Notes under the pieces: generated by a model
Told to the model about the DNA's origin: nothing
Seen by the model: only the letters and a program-made list of their open reading frames with translations
Databases searched by the model: none
Assembly: GCA_903231505.1 (NCBI GenBank)
Contig: CAFBRK010000341.1
Location: 1 to 64,000, forward strand
From: Olavius algarvensis associated proteobacterium Delta 3
GTDB taxonomy: Bacteria > Desulfobacterota > Desulfobacteria > Desulfobacterales > CAFBRK01
Direction of reading: 5' to 3'
DNA length: 64,000 nucleotides
In this document: positions 51,661 through 60,316 of the stretch, in pieces
Layout of the letters: every line of letters begins with the position of its first letter
How positions within the stretch are numbered: position 1 is the stretch's first letter
Position numbers and translations under genes: made by a program

Positions 51661-53139
51661 CTAATCTACCGCATGTATACCGCTAAGTAACGCTTGGACG
51701 TCAACGGTTGCGATACCCGAATTGATATCGGACATGGCGTAGGGAATAACCAACTCGTTGTTATGGATCAGCGCACCGCAGGAATACACCACATTGGGGA
51801 CATAGCCCTCGCGCTCTTTTTCATGGGGGGCGAGCAGCGGTTCATCCAGGCGGGCGATGACTTTTGTCGGATTGTCCAGATCAAGCAAAATGGCACCAAT
51901 GCAATACCGGCGCATGGGTCCGACGCCATGGGTGAGCACGATCCAGCCGTCGCTGGTTTCGAGGGGAGACCCACAGTTGCCGATTTGAATGAATTCCCAC
52001 GGATATTCCGGCTCCTGGATGATTTGGGACTCCTGCCAGAAATGAATATTGTCGGAGAACATAATACGGTTATTTTCACCGTCCTGGCGGGAAAGCATGG
52101 CATACCGATCTCCAATTTTTCGCGGGAAAAGTGCCATGCCCTTGTTTTGTACGGCCTTGCCGTTGAGCGTTAAAATATGGAATGTGATAAAATCCTTGGT
52201 TTCGATCAATTGCGGCAAGATCGTAAGGCCGTTATAGGCGGTATAGGTAGCATAATAGGCAGGTGCCTGCCCGTTATCGAAAAATTGGACGAACCGGGCG
52301 TCTTCGATACCTCTACTTTCGTTTTTCGAGACCGGGAAAATCACCCTTTCGGATATGTGATGATCGGCGTGAAAACTCACCTCATAGTTGGAATCGGCAA
52401 GCCAGCGCATGATCTCGAAGGTTCTGTTTTGGCGCGCTTCCGAAAATAGGGGGTTTGCGCGAAGCATTTCTATTTTTTGTACTAATTCGTTATAAGCAAA
52501 ATCTTCCTGCAGCTGGTTCAGGATATGGGCGGTGATTTCCTTGAAGGCCCCCATCTCGTTGAGCTTGCGCTGGAAGGGATTGCGTTTAAACACCGGGTCC
52601 ATTTGGAGATCCGGGGTTTCCACAAAATCACTGATCGGGTCGAACAGGATCCTGTTGCGCCGGTCGAGGACGCCGCTGCGGAAGACAATCGACGAAACAT
52701 GGCCTTCACCTGTTGCCCGCAGGCTCATGATAAATCGCAAGCTGCCTTTTTTCATACGGCTCTGATCCGGATGGGGAACGATGGAAGGATTAAACAGGGC
52801 GGCCGATTCAATGGAGTACTCCTTGGTAAAGTAGGCTCCGATGAGATCCCGCTGGACATCGCTGAGCATCGTATCCCGTGGAAGATCGCCGTTCACCGCA
52901 TTTAGATGCCGCTCAAACACGTGACCGAGGTCTTCATGCCTTCCGGAAAAGTCCGCCATTGTTTTCGCAAGTAAATTTTCGGCCATCGCATCGGGCAAGC
53001 GGATGATCCGCTGGATTATTTTTGGGATGCGATACCTGTCATCTGGAAGATGAAGCCGGGTGATCACCCGTGACGTATCCCCGACGATCTTATTCGGTTT
53101 TCTCCTAACTTTCAATTTCGAACGATTTTCAGGGGGCAT
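51661..53139 (-). CDS. GH130-family mannoside phosphorylase/mannosidase (long form)
   Basis: 492 residues from the ATG at 53139 (GAAGGACATAATC upstream). Five-bladed beta-propeller GH130 domain in the C-terminal two thirds: ESAALFNPSIVPHPDQS, GIEDARFVQFFDNGQAPAYY (Asp of the conserved ED), GDRYAMLSRQDGENN and GWIVLTHGVGPMRRYCIGAI. N-terminal approximately 100 residues are helical, as in the longer GH130 group. These enzymes phosphorolyse or hydrolyse beta-mannosides. Part of a leftward operon with a second GH130 and two glycosyltransferases. Confidence 0.88.
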   Translation of the reverse strand: MPPENRSKLKVRRKPNKIVGDTSRVITRLHLPDDRYRIPKIIQRIIRLPDAMAENLLAKTMADFSGRHEDLGHVFERHLNAVNGDLPRDTMLSDVQRDLIGAYFTKEYSIESAALFNPSIVPHPDQSRMKKGSLRFIMSLRATGEGHVSSIVFRSGVLDRRNRILFDPISDFVETPDLQMDPVFKRNPFQRKLNEMGAFKEITAHILNQLQEDFAYNELVQKIEMLRANPLFSEARQNRTFEIMRWLADSNYEVSFHADHHISERVIFPVSKNESRGIEDARFVQFFDNGQAPAYYATYTAYNGLTILPQLIETKDFITFHILTLNGKAVQNKGMALFPRKIGDRYAMLSRQDGENNRIMFSDNIHFWQESQIIQEPEYPWEFIQIGNCGSPLETSDGWIVLTHGVGPMRRYCIGAILLDLDNPTKVIARLDEPLLAPHEKEREGYVPNVVYSCGALIHNNELVIPYAMSDINSGIATVDVQALLSGIHAVD

Positions 53140-53245
53140 ATGATTATGTCCTTCGCGTCGATCGATTTTCAATACACTGCAAGGCAAGCCCGTTCATGAG
53201 GACAGATCGCCAATTCCAGGCCATCCTCGAAATTCAATTTCCGGG

Positions 53246-54187
53246 TTAAAGCGGGGGCCGAGAATCCAAGAGGCAAAGTGATACCAGATCATCGATCACT
53301 GCCGTGCCGGCGCACATGACGGTATCCGCACCGCCCCAGTATATTTTTACCGTCCCATCGTTTTCCGGAACAACACCACAGGTAAAGACAACATTGGGGA
53401 CATAGCCGGTTACCTCCCAGGGATCCTCGGGCTGCAATATCCACTGATCGGAAACACCGATGATCTTGGCCGGATCATCAAGGTCATGCAGCGCCGCGCC
53501 GAGTCGATATACCGTTCCGGACATCGTCTTGAAAACCCCGTGGTAGATATGAAGCCAGCCTTTGTCCGTTTTAAACGGCGGTGCACCAGGCCCGATTTTC
53601 ATTTCATCCCAGTGATAGGCCACCGGCTTCATGATCACCCGTGAATCGCCCCAATGCAAGAGGTCGGGAGAATAGGAAATCCAGATTGACCAGGGTGACA
53701 TTTCGGAATGCGGCCGGTCCAGACGGACATACCGGTGACCGAACCTTTCAGGGAAAATGACCACATTACGAAGGTCGGCCTGGGTGATCAGCGCAATCCG
53801 TTCCACCTTTTCAAAATCCCGAGTGCGCGCCAGGGCAATCCGCACGCCGTGACGGGAATAGGCGCTGTAGGTTAGCAGGTACTCGTTTTCCACCGGACAA
53901 ATCCTCAAGTCCTCGACACCGAACGACTCGTATTCGGCAAACACCGGTTCTGTCGATGGTATCAGAAAGGGTTTGGGATGAACCGTAAAAGAAAAACCAT
54001 CCTCGCTGTCGGCCCTGCCGATGATGGAGCGTCCGTTCAGCAAATGTGATCTGAAAAGCATTATGTAGCGGTCGTTATGCCTGACGATACCTGCATTGTG
54101 AACCGTGGCAACAGGATAGGGCACGTCACGTCGTGTCAGCACGGGGTTATTCTTAAATCGCTTAATAATTGGATTGTGAATTGTCAT
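53246..54187 (-). CDS. GH130-family beta-mannoside phosphorylase (short form)
   Basis: 313 residues from the ATG at 54187 (GTG at 54202 also in frame). GH130 features: NPVLTRRDVPYPVATVHNAG, FGVEDLRICPVENEYLLTYS (catalytic Asp), HSEMSPWSIWISYSPDLLHW, KIGPGAPPFKTDKGWLHIYH and GYVPNVVFTCG. Compact form typical of mannosyl phosphorylases, which need phosphate instead of water. Neighbouring GH130 and GT genes imply reversible use of a beta-mannoside. Confidence 0.9.
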   Translation of the reverse strand: MTIHNPIIKRFKNNPVLTRRDVPYPVATVHNAGIVRHNDRYIMLFRSHLLNGRSIIGRADSEDGFSFTVHPKPFLIPSTEPVFAEYESFGVEDLRICPVENEYLLTYSAYSRHGVRIALARTRDFEKVERIALITQADLRNVVIFPERFGHRYVRLDRPHSEMSPWSIWISYSPDLLHWGDSRVIMKPVAYHWDEMKIGPGAPPFKTDKGWLHIYHGVFKTMSGTVYRLGAALHDLDDPAKIIGVSDQWILQPEDPWEVTGYVPNVVFTCGVVPENDGTVKIYWGGADTVMCAGTAVIDDLVSLCLLDSRPPL

Positions 54188-54210
54188 CGTCGTCTGCCCC
54201 ACGGGATCAT

Positions 54211-55242
54211 TCAGATTTTTCGGGTATAGGAGGCCTTTTCAAGGATCGTTTCATAGACCTGAACATAGTCATCAACCATGCGATCGGTTGTGAAATTCCG
54301 TTCAACTCGGCGACGGCAATAGGACCGGTCAATATCTCCGATCTTTGCAACGGTCTCTACAGCTTCGTCCACGTTGTCGACCAGAAAACCACTCTTGCTG
54401 TTTTCGATAAGCTCCGGCATGCTGCCCCTGTTAAAGGCGATCACGGGAGTACCGCAGGCCATGGATTCGATAACGGACAGGCCGAAGGGCTCATCAAACT
54501 GGATTGGGTGCAACAGCGCCAAGGCGTTGCCGAGCAGCCGGTTGCGCTCGGCGGGTCCGACGCTGCCGGTATACATCACGTTGTCGTTGTCGATGTGGGG
54601 GGCGACATACCGGTTATAGTAAGCCTGATCCTGGATAATGCCCGCCAATATCAGCTTTTTCTTGCAGGCCCTGGCGATATCAATAGCTTCCCGGGCACCC
54701 TTTTCATCGTGAATGCGTCCAAAAAAAAGCAGGTAAGCTCCGGCGTCACGTTGAAAATCAAATTGTCTGATATCAATGCCGTGATGAATGGTTTTGATAT
54801 AATCAAGATCCGGCGACCGGTCGGCGTCGCTGATGGAGACATAGACGACTCTGCGGTTGTATTTTTTATAAACGGGTAGAATCCCGGGTGATGAAAATCC
54901 GTGAATGGTGGTCACAACCGGTGTGGTGGTCAGGCCGGTATAGGTCAATGGCAGATAGTCAAAATGGTTATGGACGATGTCATACATATCGGCATGCTCG
55001 AAGAGTTCTGAAATGTGAAGGCATTCCCATACTTTCGGTATCATGGAACGGTCTTCTTCATAGCCCTGAGGAGAAATGGCATGCAGAGTGCCGCTGGTTT
55101 GCGAATCTGCGGTTGCAAACAGGGTGACATCATGACCGCAGGATACCAGCCCTTCGGTTAAAAGGGAGGCCACGTTTTCCCAGGGCCCGTAATGTCGCGG
55201 CGGCGTGCGCCAGGCGATGGGCGAGAGCATGGCAATGTGCAT
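54211..55242 (-). CDS. Glycosyltransferase, GT4 family
   Basis: 343 residues from the ATG at 55242. N-terminal domain MHIAMLSPIAWRTPPRHYGP with GPWENVASLL (acceptor side), C-terminal domain with FFGRIHDEKGAREAIDIARA and DEPFGLSVIESMACGTPVIA (EX7E). Sits between the GH130 gene and the bifunctional glycosyltransferase, overlapping neither and 14-23 bases apart, so one operon. Likely mannosyl or glucosyl transfer to a growing oligosaccharide. Confidence 0.9.
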   Translation of the reverse strand: MHIAMLSPIAWRTPPRHYGPWENVASLLTEGLVSCGHDVTLFATADSQTSGTLHAISPQGYEEDRSMIPKVWECLHISELFEHADMYDIVHNHFDYLPLTYTGLTTTPVVTTIHGFSSPGILPVYKKYNRRVVYVSISDADRSPDLDYIKTIHHGIDIRQFDFQRDAGAYLLFFGRIHDEKGAREAIDIARACKKKLILAGIIQDQAYYNRYVAPHIDNDNVMYTGSVGPAERNRLLGNALALLHPIQFDEPFGLSVIESMACGTPVIAFNRGSMPELIENSKSGFLVDNVDEAVETVAKIGDIDRSYCRRRVERNFTTDRMVDDYVQVYETILEKASYTRKI

Positions 55243-55256
55243 GACGGATCCTATTG

Positions 55257-57563
55257 TCAATCGGGTTTCTGTGACGATGGATATTTTAAAATCTCGTCGG
55301 CATGAAGCTTTTGCAATGTCATCAGCGAAAGCAGCCAGGCAAGGGAGGACTCGGCGCCTTCATTCTGGTTGATGCCGTCCGCCATCAATCCATCTCGGCA
55401 GCCGCCGGTCTTGGGATCATAGAGGGGCATATTCAAGTCATTGTGTCCGAGATACCAGTGAAAGCACATGACCGCACTGTCGATCCATGTTTTGTGTCGG
55501 GTGATGTTAAAGGCTTCGACACAGGCTTCGATCATGGCATTAGCCTCGATGGGCTGCTGATCGAAGCGGGCTTTGGGGCCGCCTTGTGGATACCATCCTT
55601 CATTGCCGACCGGCACAAAGTGACCTTTTTCAGCCTGGATGGTGAGCAGCCACTCGAGGGATCTGAGTCCCATGTCGATCATGTCGCTACGATGTATCCA
55701 TTGGCCGGAGAGGAGCAGGGCATGGGGCAGCTTGCCGTTGGCATAATTCAGAGAATTTTCTAGCCAGGGCCAGTTTTTCGTTGAATTGCGTTTAAACAGA
55801 TTGAAGAGCTTGTCGGCAAGGATTCTTCGAACCCTGCGCACATCACTATCGCCGGAGAATATGTGCAGGTAAGCATGCATGCCCACCAGGGAAAACGCGA
55901 TGGCGCGGGGCGACCGAAAATTCTCGACAGCTTGCAGTGCTTTTTTGAAAAGGGTCGTGCTCATGGCCAGCTGCCCGGGATTTTGAAGAAAAGCCACGGC
56001 TTTGCCAAGGCACCAGAGTGATCTGCCATGGGAATCCTCGGACCCGATCTCCTCCATCCACTGTCGCGAATAAGTCATGAAATTGCGAAAGCGCCCATTT
56101 TCTTCATTGAATGCATACAGAAGAAATCCGAGATAATGACCACTGAGAGTATCCAGTCCGAAGCCGTTTGTCGGATAGAATTTTTGACCCATGGCGGCAA
56201 CCAGCAGTGCTCTTGCATTATCGTCTGTGCAGTAGCCATGGCTGCGATTGGGGATGGTATAGTTGGCATGTTGCAAGATGCCGGTATCATCGGTAAGGGC
56301 TTTCAGGTGATCGAGCTTGATCTCCGGGAGCTCGAAATTCGTGATGGCCTTGATGTCTTCGACATAGGAGTGACGGGGGCGCGGATTCCGGGTCCGGGTC
56401 AGCTGGACCTCCTTGAATACCTGGAGATATTTTCGGGAAACCTCCTTCCAGACTGCGTCGCGGGTGAACATATAGGCTTTCTTGCGCATGGCGTGCCGGT
56501 CGACATCGTTGTCCAGAAGGTCGTTGATTTGCTCCGCCATGGCGTCCGGATTGCGAAAGGGTACAATTCGGCCCCGGCCTTCGGCAAGCATTTCGGTGGC
56601 ATACCAGTACGGTGTGGAAATAACCGCTTTACCGGTGCCCATGGCATAGGCAAGGGTCCCGGAGGTAATCTGGGCTTCTTCAAGATAAGGTGTTAAATAG
56701 ATATCGGCGATGCCGAGAAACTCGCATAATTCTTTTAGTTCGACAAAACGATTTTGAAAAATGACATGCTCGCCAATGGCGAGCTTGTTCACGAGCTGCT
56801 GCAGCATGATTCGGTAGGCATCCCCATGCAAATTTAGAATATGCGGGTGTGTTGCGCCAAGGATGATATAGACCAAATCAGGGTGTTTTTTGAGTACCAC
56901 CGGAAGCGCCTGCAATACATTTTCAATACCCTTGTTGGGGGAAAGGAGGCCAAATGTGAGCAGTACCTTTTTACCTTCCACGCCGAACTTGTCTTTGTAG
57001 AAGCTGGGATCAATAAAGGGCGTATCTGGAATGCCGTGATGGATAAAGACAATCTTATCCTCGGGCACGTCATAGATGTCTTTGAGGAAGTCAGCTGCCT
57101 TACGGCTCATCACCACCAGCTTGTCAGACAGATCGGACCGCGTGCACATGACGTCACGATATTCCGGCGCGGGGTCCTTCAACACCGTGTGTAACGTCGT
57201 CACCACCGGCATGCGCAGATCAGCCAGCAGTTTCAGCAGATGGCTGCCGGCCGGTCCGCCGAAAAGACCGTATTCATGCTGCACGCAGACAATATCTGTT
57301 TTACTGATATTTAGAAATTGAGACGCCATGCTGTAGTCGTTCAATTTGTTCTGGTTGATCTCAAATCGTACTTTTTCCGGATATCGATATCCCTCAGGTT
57401 TGTCATTCATGGCCGCCGCCCAGTTATAAATGTCGGGGGCTTCCGCCGATAAACCTTCAACCAGGTCCGTGGTGAACGTTGCGATACCACACTGGCGGGG
57501 CAGATAGTTGCCGATTACGGCAACCGAGTCGATCCCCTCATAATATTTAATAACCGATGTCAT
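55257..57563 (-). CDS. Bifunctional GT4 glycosyltransferase with (alpha/alpha)6-barrel domain
   Basis: 768 residues from the ATG at 57563 (GAGAGGCGG upstream). Residues about 1-370: GT4 glycosyltransferase (NYLPRQCGIATFTTDLVEGL; FGLLSPNKGIENVLQALP; EEAQITSGTLAYAMGTGKAV). Residues about 400-765: a helical-barrel domain resembling glycoside hydrolase or mannosidase-like folds (GYCTDDNARALLVAAMGQ; ENSLNYANGKLPHALLLSGQ; TGGCRDGLMADGINQNEGAE). This GT-barrel protein is repeatedly associated with GH130 genes. First gene of the operon 57563 to 51661. Confidence 0.88.
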   Translation of the reverse strand: MTSVIKYYEGIDSVAVIGNYLPRQCGIATFTTDLVEGLSAEAPDIYNWAAAMNDKPEGYRYPEKVRFEINQNKLNDYSMASQFLNISKTDIVCVQHEYGLFGGPAGSHLLKLLADLRMPVVTTLHTVLKDPAPEYRDVMCTRSDLSDKLVVMSRKAADFLKDIYDVPEDKIVFIHHGIPDTPFIDPSFYKDKFGVEGKKVLLTFGLLSPNKGIENVLQALPVVLKKHPDLVYIILGATHPHILNLHGDAYRIMLQQLVNKLAIGEHVIFQNRFVELKELCEFLGIADIYLTPYLEEAQITSGTLAYAMGTGKAVISTPYWYATEMLAEGRGRIVPFRNPDAMAEQINDLLDNDVDRHAMRKKAYMFTRDAVWKEVSRKYLQVFKEVQLTRTRNPRPRHSYVEDIKAITNFELPEIKLDHLKALTDDTGILQHANYTIPNRSHGYCTDDNARALLVAAMGQKFYPTNGFGLDTLSGHYLGFLLYAFNEENGRFRNFMTYSRQWMEEIGSEDSHGRSLWCLGKAVAFLQNPGQLAMSTTLFKKALQAVENFRSPRAIAFSLVGMHAYLHIFSGDSDVRRVRRILADKLFNLFKRNSTKNWPWLENSLNYANGKLPHALLLSGQWIHRSDMIDMGLRSLEWLLTIQAEKGHFVPVGNEGWYPQGGPKARFDQQPIEANAMIEACVEAFNITRHKTWIDSAVMCFHWYLGHNDLNMPLYDPKTGGCRDGLMADGINQNEGAESSLAWLLSLMTLQKLHADEILKYPSSQKPD

Positions 57564-57629
57564 GGCAGCCGCCTCTCTATGGTGACGTGTCGTCCGTCGA
57601 TCCACCCATGATTAAAATTCTGTCGGATA

Positions 57630-57908
57630 TCAGGAAAGATATTCTGTCAGGTCCCGCATGGCCTTCACAATGTCCAGGATCGCCTCATGCACACCTTCGG
57701 CGCCGTGGTTTTTGTTCGATGCACCTGTCTTCTCGATCTTGCCGTGAACCTCGGATTGGATTTTTTTCAAGTTTTTCGCGTGTCTTTCAAATTGAGTGCG
57801 ATGCTCTTCTTTCATGTCTTTGATGGCATCGGAATCGATCTGCCGGATAAGTGCATCGGCCTCGGCCATTAATTGGTCGATGTTCTTGTCTTCTAAGTTC
57901 TTCGGCAT
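57630..57908 (-). CDS. Small helical protein, unknown
   Basis: 92 residues, ATG after AGGAGACACG. Entirely helical with heptad-like repeats (IDQLMAEADALIRQIDSDAI; HAKNLKKIQSEVHGKIEK) and Cys-free. Possibly a coiled-coil dimer. Lies upstream of the glycosyltransferase operon on the same strand (66 bases), so may be part of it. No family recognised. Confidence 0.6.
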   Translation of the reverse strand: MPKNLEDKNIDQLMAEADALIRQIDSDAIKDMKEEHRTQFERHAKNLKKIQSEVHGKIEKTGASNKNHGAEGVHEAILDIVKAMRDLTEYLS

Positions 57909-57968
57909 CGTGTCTCCTTCTACGGCGCTGATCCGTCTCGAGAAGCACTGTACAGCGGAACCACTGCG

Positions 57969-59245
57969 TCATTTCCGTGCACCATACACCTGCTTTTCGA
58001 TTCCCGGCGTGGCACGGGTCGCTCGAATCGGCGCATTCCTTTGTTGCGCCTTTACTGTTGCTTCATCATCCAATAGGGCAGGGAGCCAGACCTTCACTTG
58101 TGTTCCCACGTCCAATTGCGACGTTACGGTAATGCCGCCACCGTGGTTATTGACGATACCATAGGCCGCGGCCATGCCCAGCCCGCGGCCTTGGAATTTG
58201 GTCGTGAAAAACGGTTCGAACACCTTACCCCGTGTTTCTTCGTCCATTCCCTTCCCGTTATCCGCTAATGCTAAACAGACATACGATCCGAGCATCAATC
58301 CGGGAAATTCCATTGCGTTTTTTTCGGTGATCACTTCATTGTTGCACGTAACCCGGATGTGTCCCGTTTCGTCTATGGCCTCTGATGCGTTGGACAATAT
58401 GGCAAGCAAAACCATCTGCATCTGAATGACATCGACTCTGGTTTTCAGAACATCATCGGGCAAATCGGTTTCAACAGTGACTGCGGGCTTAAGACCGGGA
58501 ATGAGCAACGGCAGCGTATCCCTCACGAAATCACTCAGTGAAATCGACTCGACCTGGTATTTTCCTCCCCGGGCATAGGCGAGCAACTGCCGTGTGAGCT
58601 GGGTCATTCGACGCGCCGATTGTCGAATTGATCCAAGATACCAGGAAACGTCCTCATTGTCGGATACATCCATCTCGAGAAGATCGAGAGTTCCGGTGAT
58701 CGCTACCAGGGCATTGTTAAACTGGTGGGCCACACCACCGGCCAAAGTGGCCAATGCTTCCATTTGCTGGGCCCGATGAAGTCGGGATTCCATTCTCGAT
58801 TTGGCTTCTGCGGCTTGTTTTCGCTCGGTAATGTCGCGGATGTTGCATTGGATAAGCCGTTTATGGTTGACCCAATACGCATTGCTGACAAACTCCACAT
58901 CGATTCGGCGTCCGTCCTTGGCTTCAAGCGGTAGATGCTCGTAGCGAATATATCCTTTATCGCGCAATTCCTGAAAAGCGGACAGGTTGGCCCGGGTATC
59001 TCTGAACGGACTGATCTCATAAAGTTTTTTGCCGAGGAACTGCTCATGAGAATAGCCCAGCATCTGAACCAGAAATGGATTGACATCGATGATTCGACCG
59101 GTATCGCATCAATGATCAAAATGCCGTCCCGGGCGGTTTCGAACACCCTGCGGTAGCGACCCTTGGAAACCCTCAGGGCATCATCTGCGGAGTACAAATC
59201 CTGTTTCATCTCTATTTTGTCAATGATATTTACGGGGGGTCCCAT
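57969..59245 (-). pseudogene. PAS-domain sensor histidine kinase, frameshifted
   Basis: The PAS domain begins in one frame (start 59245; RYRRVFETARDGILIIDA) and continues in another (DVNPFLVQMLGYSHEQFL). Adding one base near 59106 restores TGRIIDVNP and a 425-residue protein. After PAS: GGVAHQFNNALVAI (H-box), VLLAILSNASEAID (N-box), LADNGKGMDEETRGKVFEPF (G1/F) and GLGMAAAYGIV (G2). Soluble, no membrane helix. No receiver domain; partner unknown, although a sigma-54 activator lies 1 kb upstream. Probably a functional gene with a sequencing indel. Confidence 0.8.
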
Positions 59246-59302
59246 ATCCGTATCTTTCTTCTGAATGCTTTCTTTAAAGGATATAAAGATGCCTAATAAA
59301 TT

Positions 59303-59635
59303 CTATTGGGCTCTTTTGTTTCTAATCCGATGAATGGCCTCAATTCCTTCCGATTGGGCTACGGTGTGAATGTGAATTGTGGGCGGTTCACTTAAAAGGG
59401 TTTTGGTTCCCAACAACACCCCGAATCTATGGGACATAATATGATGATCCAGATGTTCACGGGTTTCCCACTCTTCCAGCAAGCTGAAACTGTTGCTGTC
59501 TTCGATATTGGACAAAACAGCGTAACTCAGACAACCCGTTTCCATTTCTGTCGGCTCGATCATGGAGAGAAGGGTTTGCATTACCTCCAACTGCTTTTCC
59601 GGCAGCACGCTCATGGTAATCCTTACAAAGATCAT
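59303..59635 (-). CDS. Antibiotic biosynthesis monooxygenase (ABM) fold protein
   Basis: 110 residues, a single ferredoxin-like ABM domain: MIFVRITMSVLPEKQLEVMQ, TGCLSYAVLSNIEDSN, LLEEWETREHLDHHIMSHRF. Similar small dimeric proteins include YgiN-type quinol oxygenases and heme-degrading enzymes; the specific substrate cannot be assigned. Lies between khpA and the kinase on the same strand, 35 and 57 bases away. Confidence 0.82.
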   Translation of the reverse strand: MIFVRITMSVLPEKQLEVMQTLLSMIEPTEMETGCLSYAVLSNIEDSNSFSLLEEWETREHLDHHIMSHRFGVLLGTKTLLSEPPTIHIHTVAQSEGIEAIHRIRNKRAQ

Positions 59636-59670
59636 TGCGGTTACCTCTCTGTAATCTCAGCTTTTTCCGG

Positions 59671-59901
59671 TTAATCCATGATTTCGAGTACGGTCCGTTT
59701 TTTTGCCTTAGCCGAGGCAGCACTCAATAGGGTTCTCAGAGCGTCGGCCGTACGCCCCTGCCTACCGATAACCTTGCCAATGTCTGTTTTCGCGACACGG
59801 AGTTCCAGAATGGAGGTATACTTACCGGAAATTTCTGTAACGGATACAAGATCTGGCTGATCCACCAGAGCCTGCGCAATTGTTTCAATCATTTCCTTCA
59901 T
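59671..59901 (-). CDS. khpA: KH-domain RNA-binding protein KhpA
   Basis: 76 residues. A single type-II KH domain: LELRVAKTDIGKVIGRQGRT with GxxG as GRQG, then ADALRTLLSAASAKAKKRTV. Full length for KhpA/YlqC. Usually found between rpsP and rimM; here it stands with an ABM protein and a kinase, an uncommon setting. Binds RNA, in other bacteria with KhpB. Confidence 0.93.
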   Translation of the reverse strand: MKEMIETIAQALVDQPDLVSVTEISGKYTSILELRVAKTDIGKVIGRQGRTADALRTLLSAASAKAKKRTVLEIMD

Positions 59902-60316
59902 GGCGAGACTCCTGTTGTGTCAAAAGGATAACCGCAGATGGGACACGTTTGTCCATTGGACGGCAATTCGAGGTTGAATATGATAAGCGCTTCTCACACA
60001 TGGGCAATGGTATTCTTGCCCTTTACGTGTTCAAACTTCATGCCGGAATTCCCTCGGACAGCGCGAGGGTGCACATCCATTTGATTTTTATGGAGAATTG
60101 GTAAAGAAAAGGCTGGTGAGGAGGCGCACATCAACCGACCGGAGTGGTCATATGTGACCAATGGTTATATATGACCACATTTTACAATTTCCGCAGCAGC
60201 GTCTTGAGAAGCATGGGAAGCGGAAATAACGGCCTCATTTTGGCAGGGCCGGCGGCACCTAGTGATCGTCGGGGGAAACGATGCACTTCGAACCTGCCGC
60301 CGGGTTGGTATGAAGC
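59902..60316. other. Intergenic region upstream of khpA
   Basis: About 415 bases without a supported gene, carrying the TGGTCA repeat cluster listed separately. Confidence 0.45.
60144..60178. promoter_or_regulatory. Cluster of inverted TGGTCA half-sites
   Basis: GTGGTCATAT (60144-60153) and ATATGACCAC (60169-60178) form a perfect 10-bp inverted repeat. Inside, TGGTCATATGTGACCA (60145-60160) is itself palindromic. Probable operator of a dimeric regulator. Confidence 0.5.
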
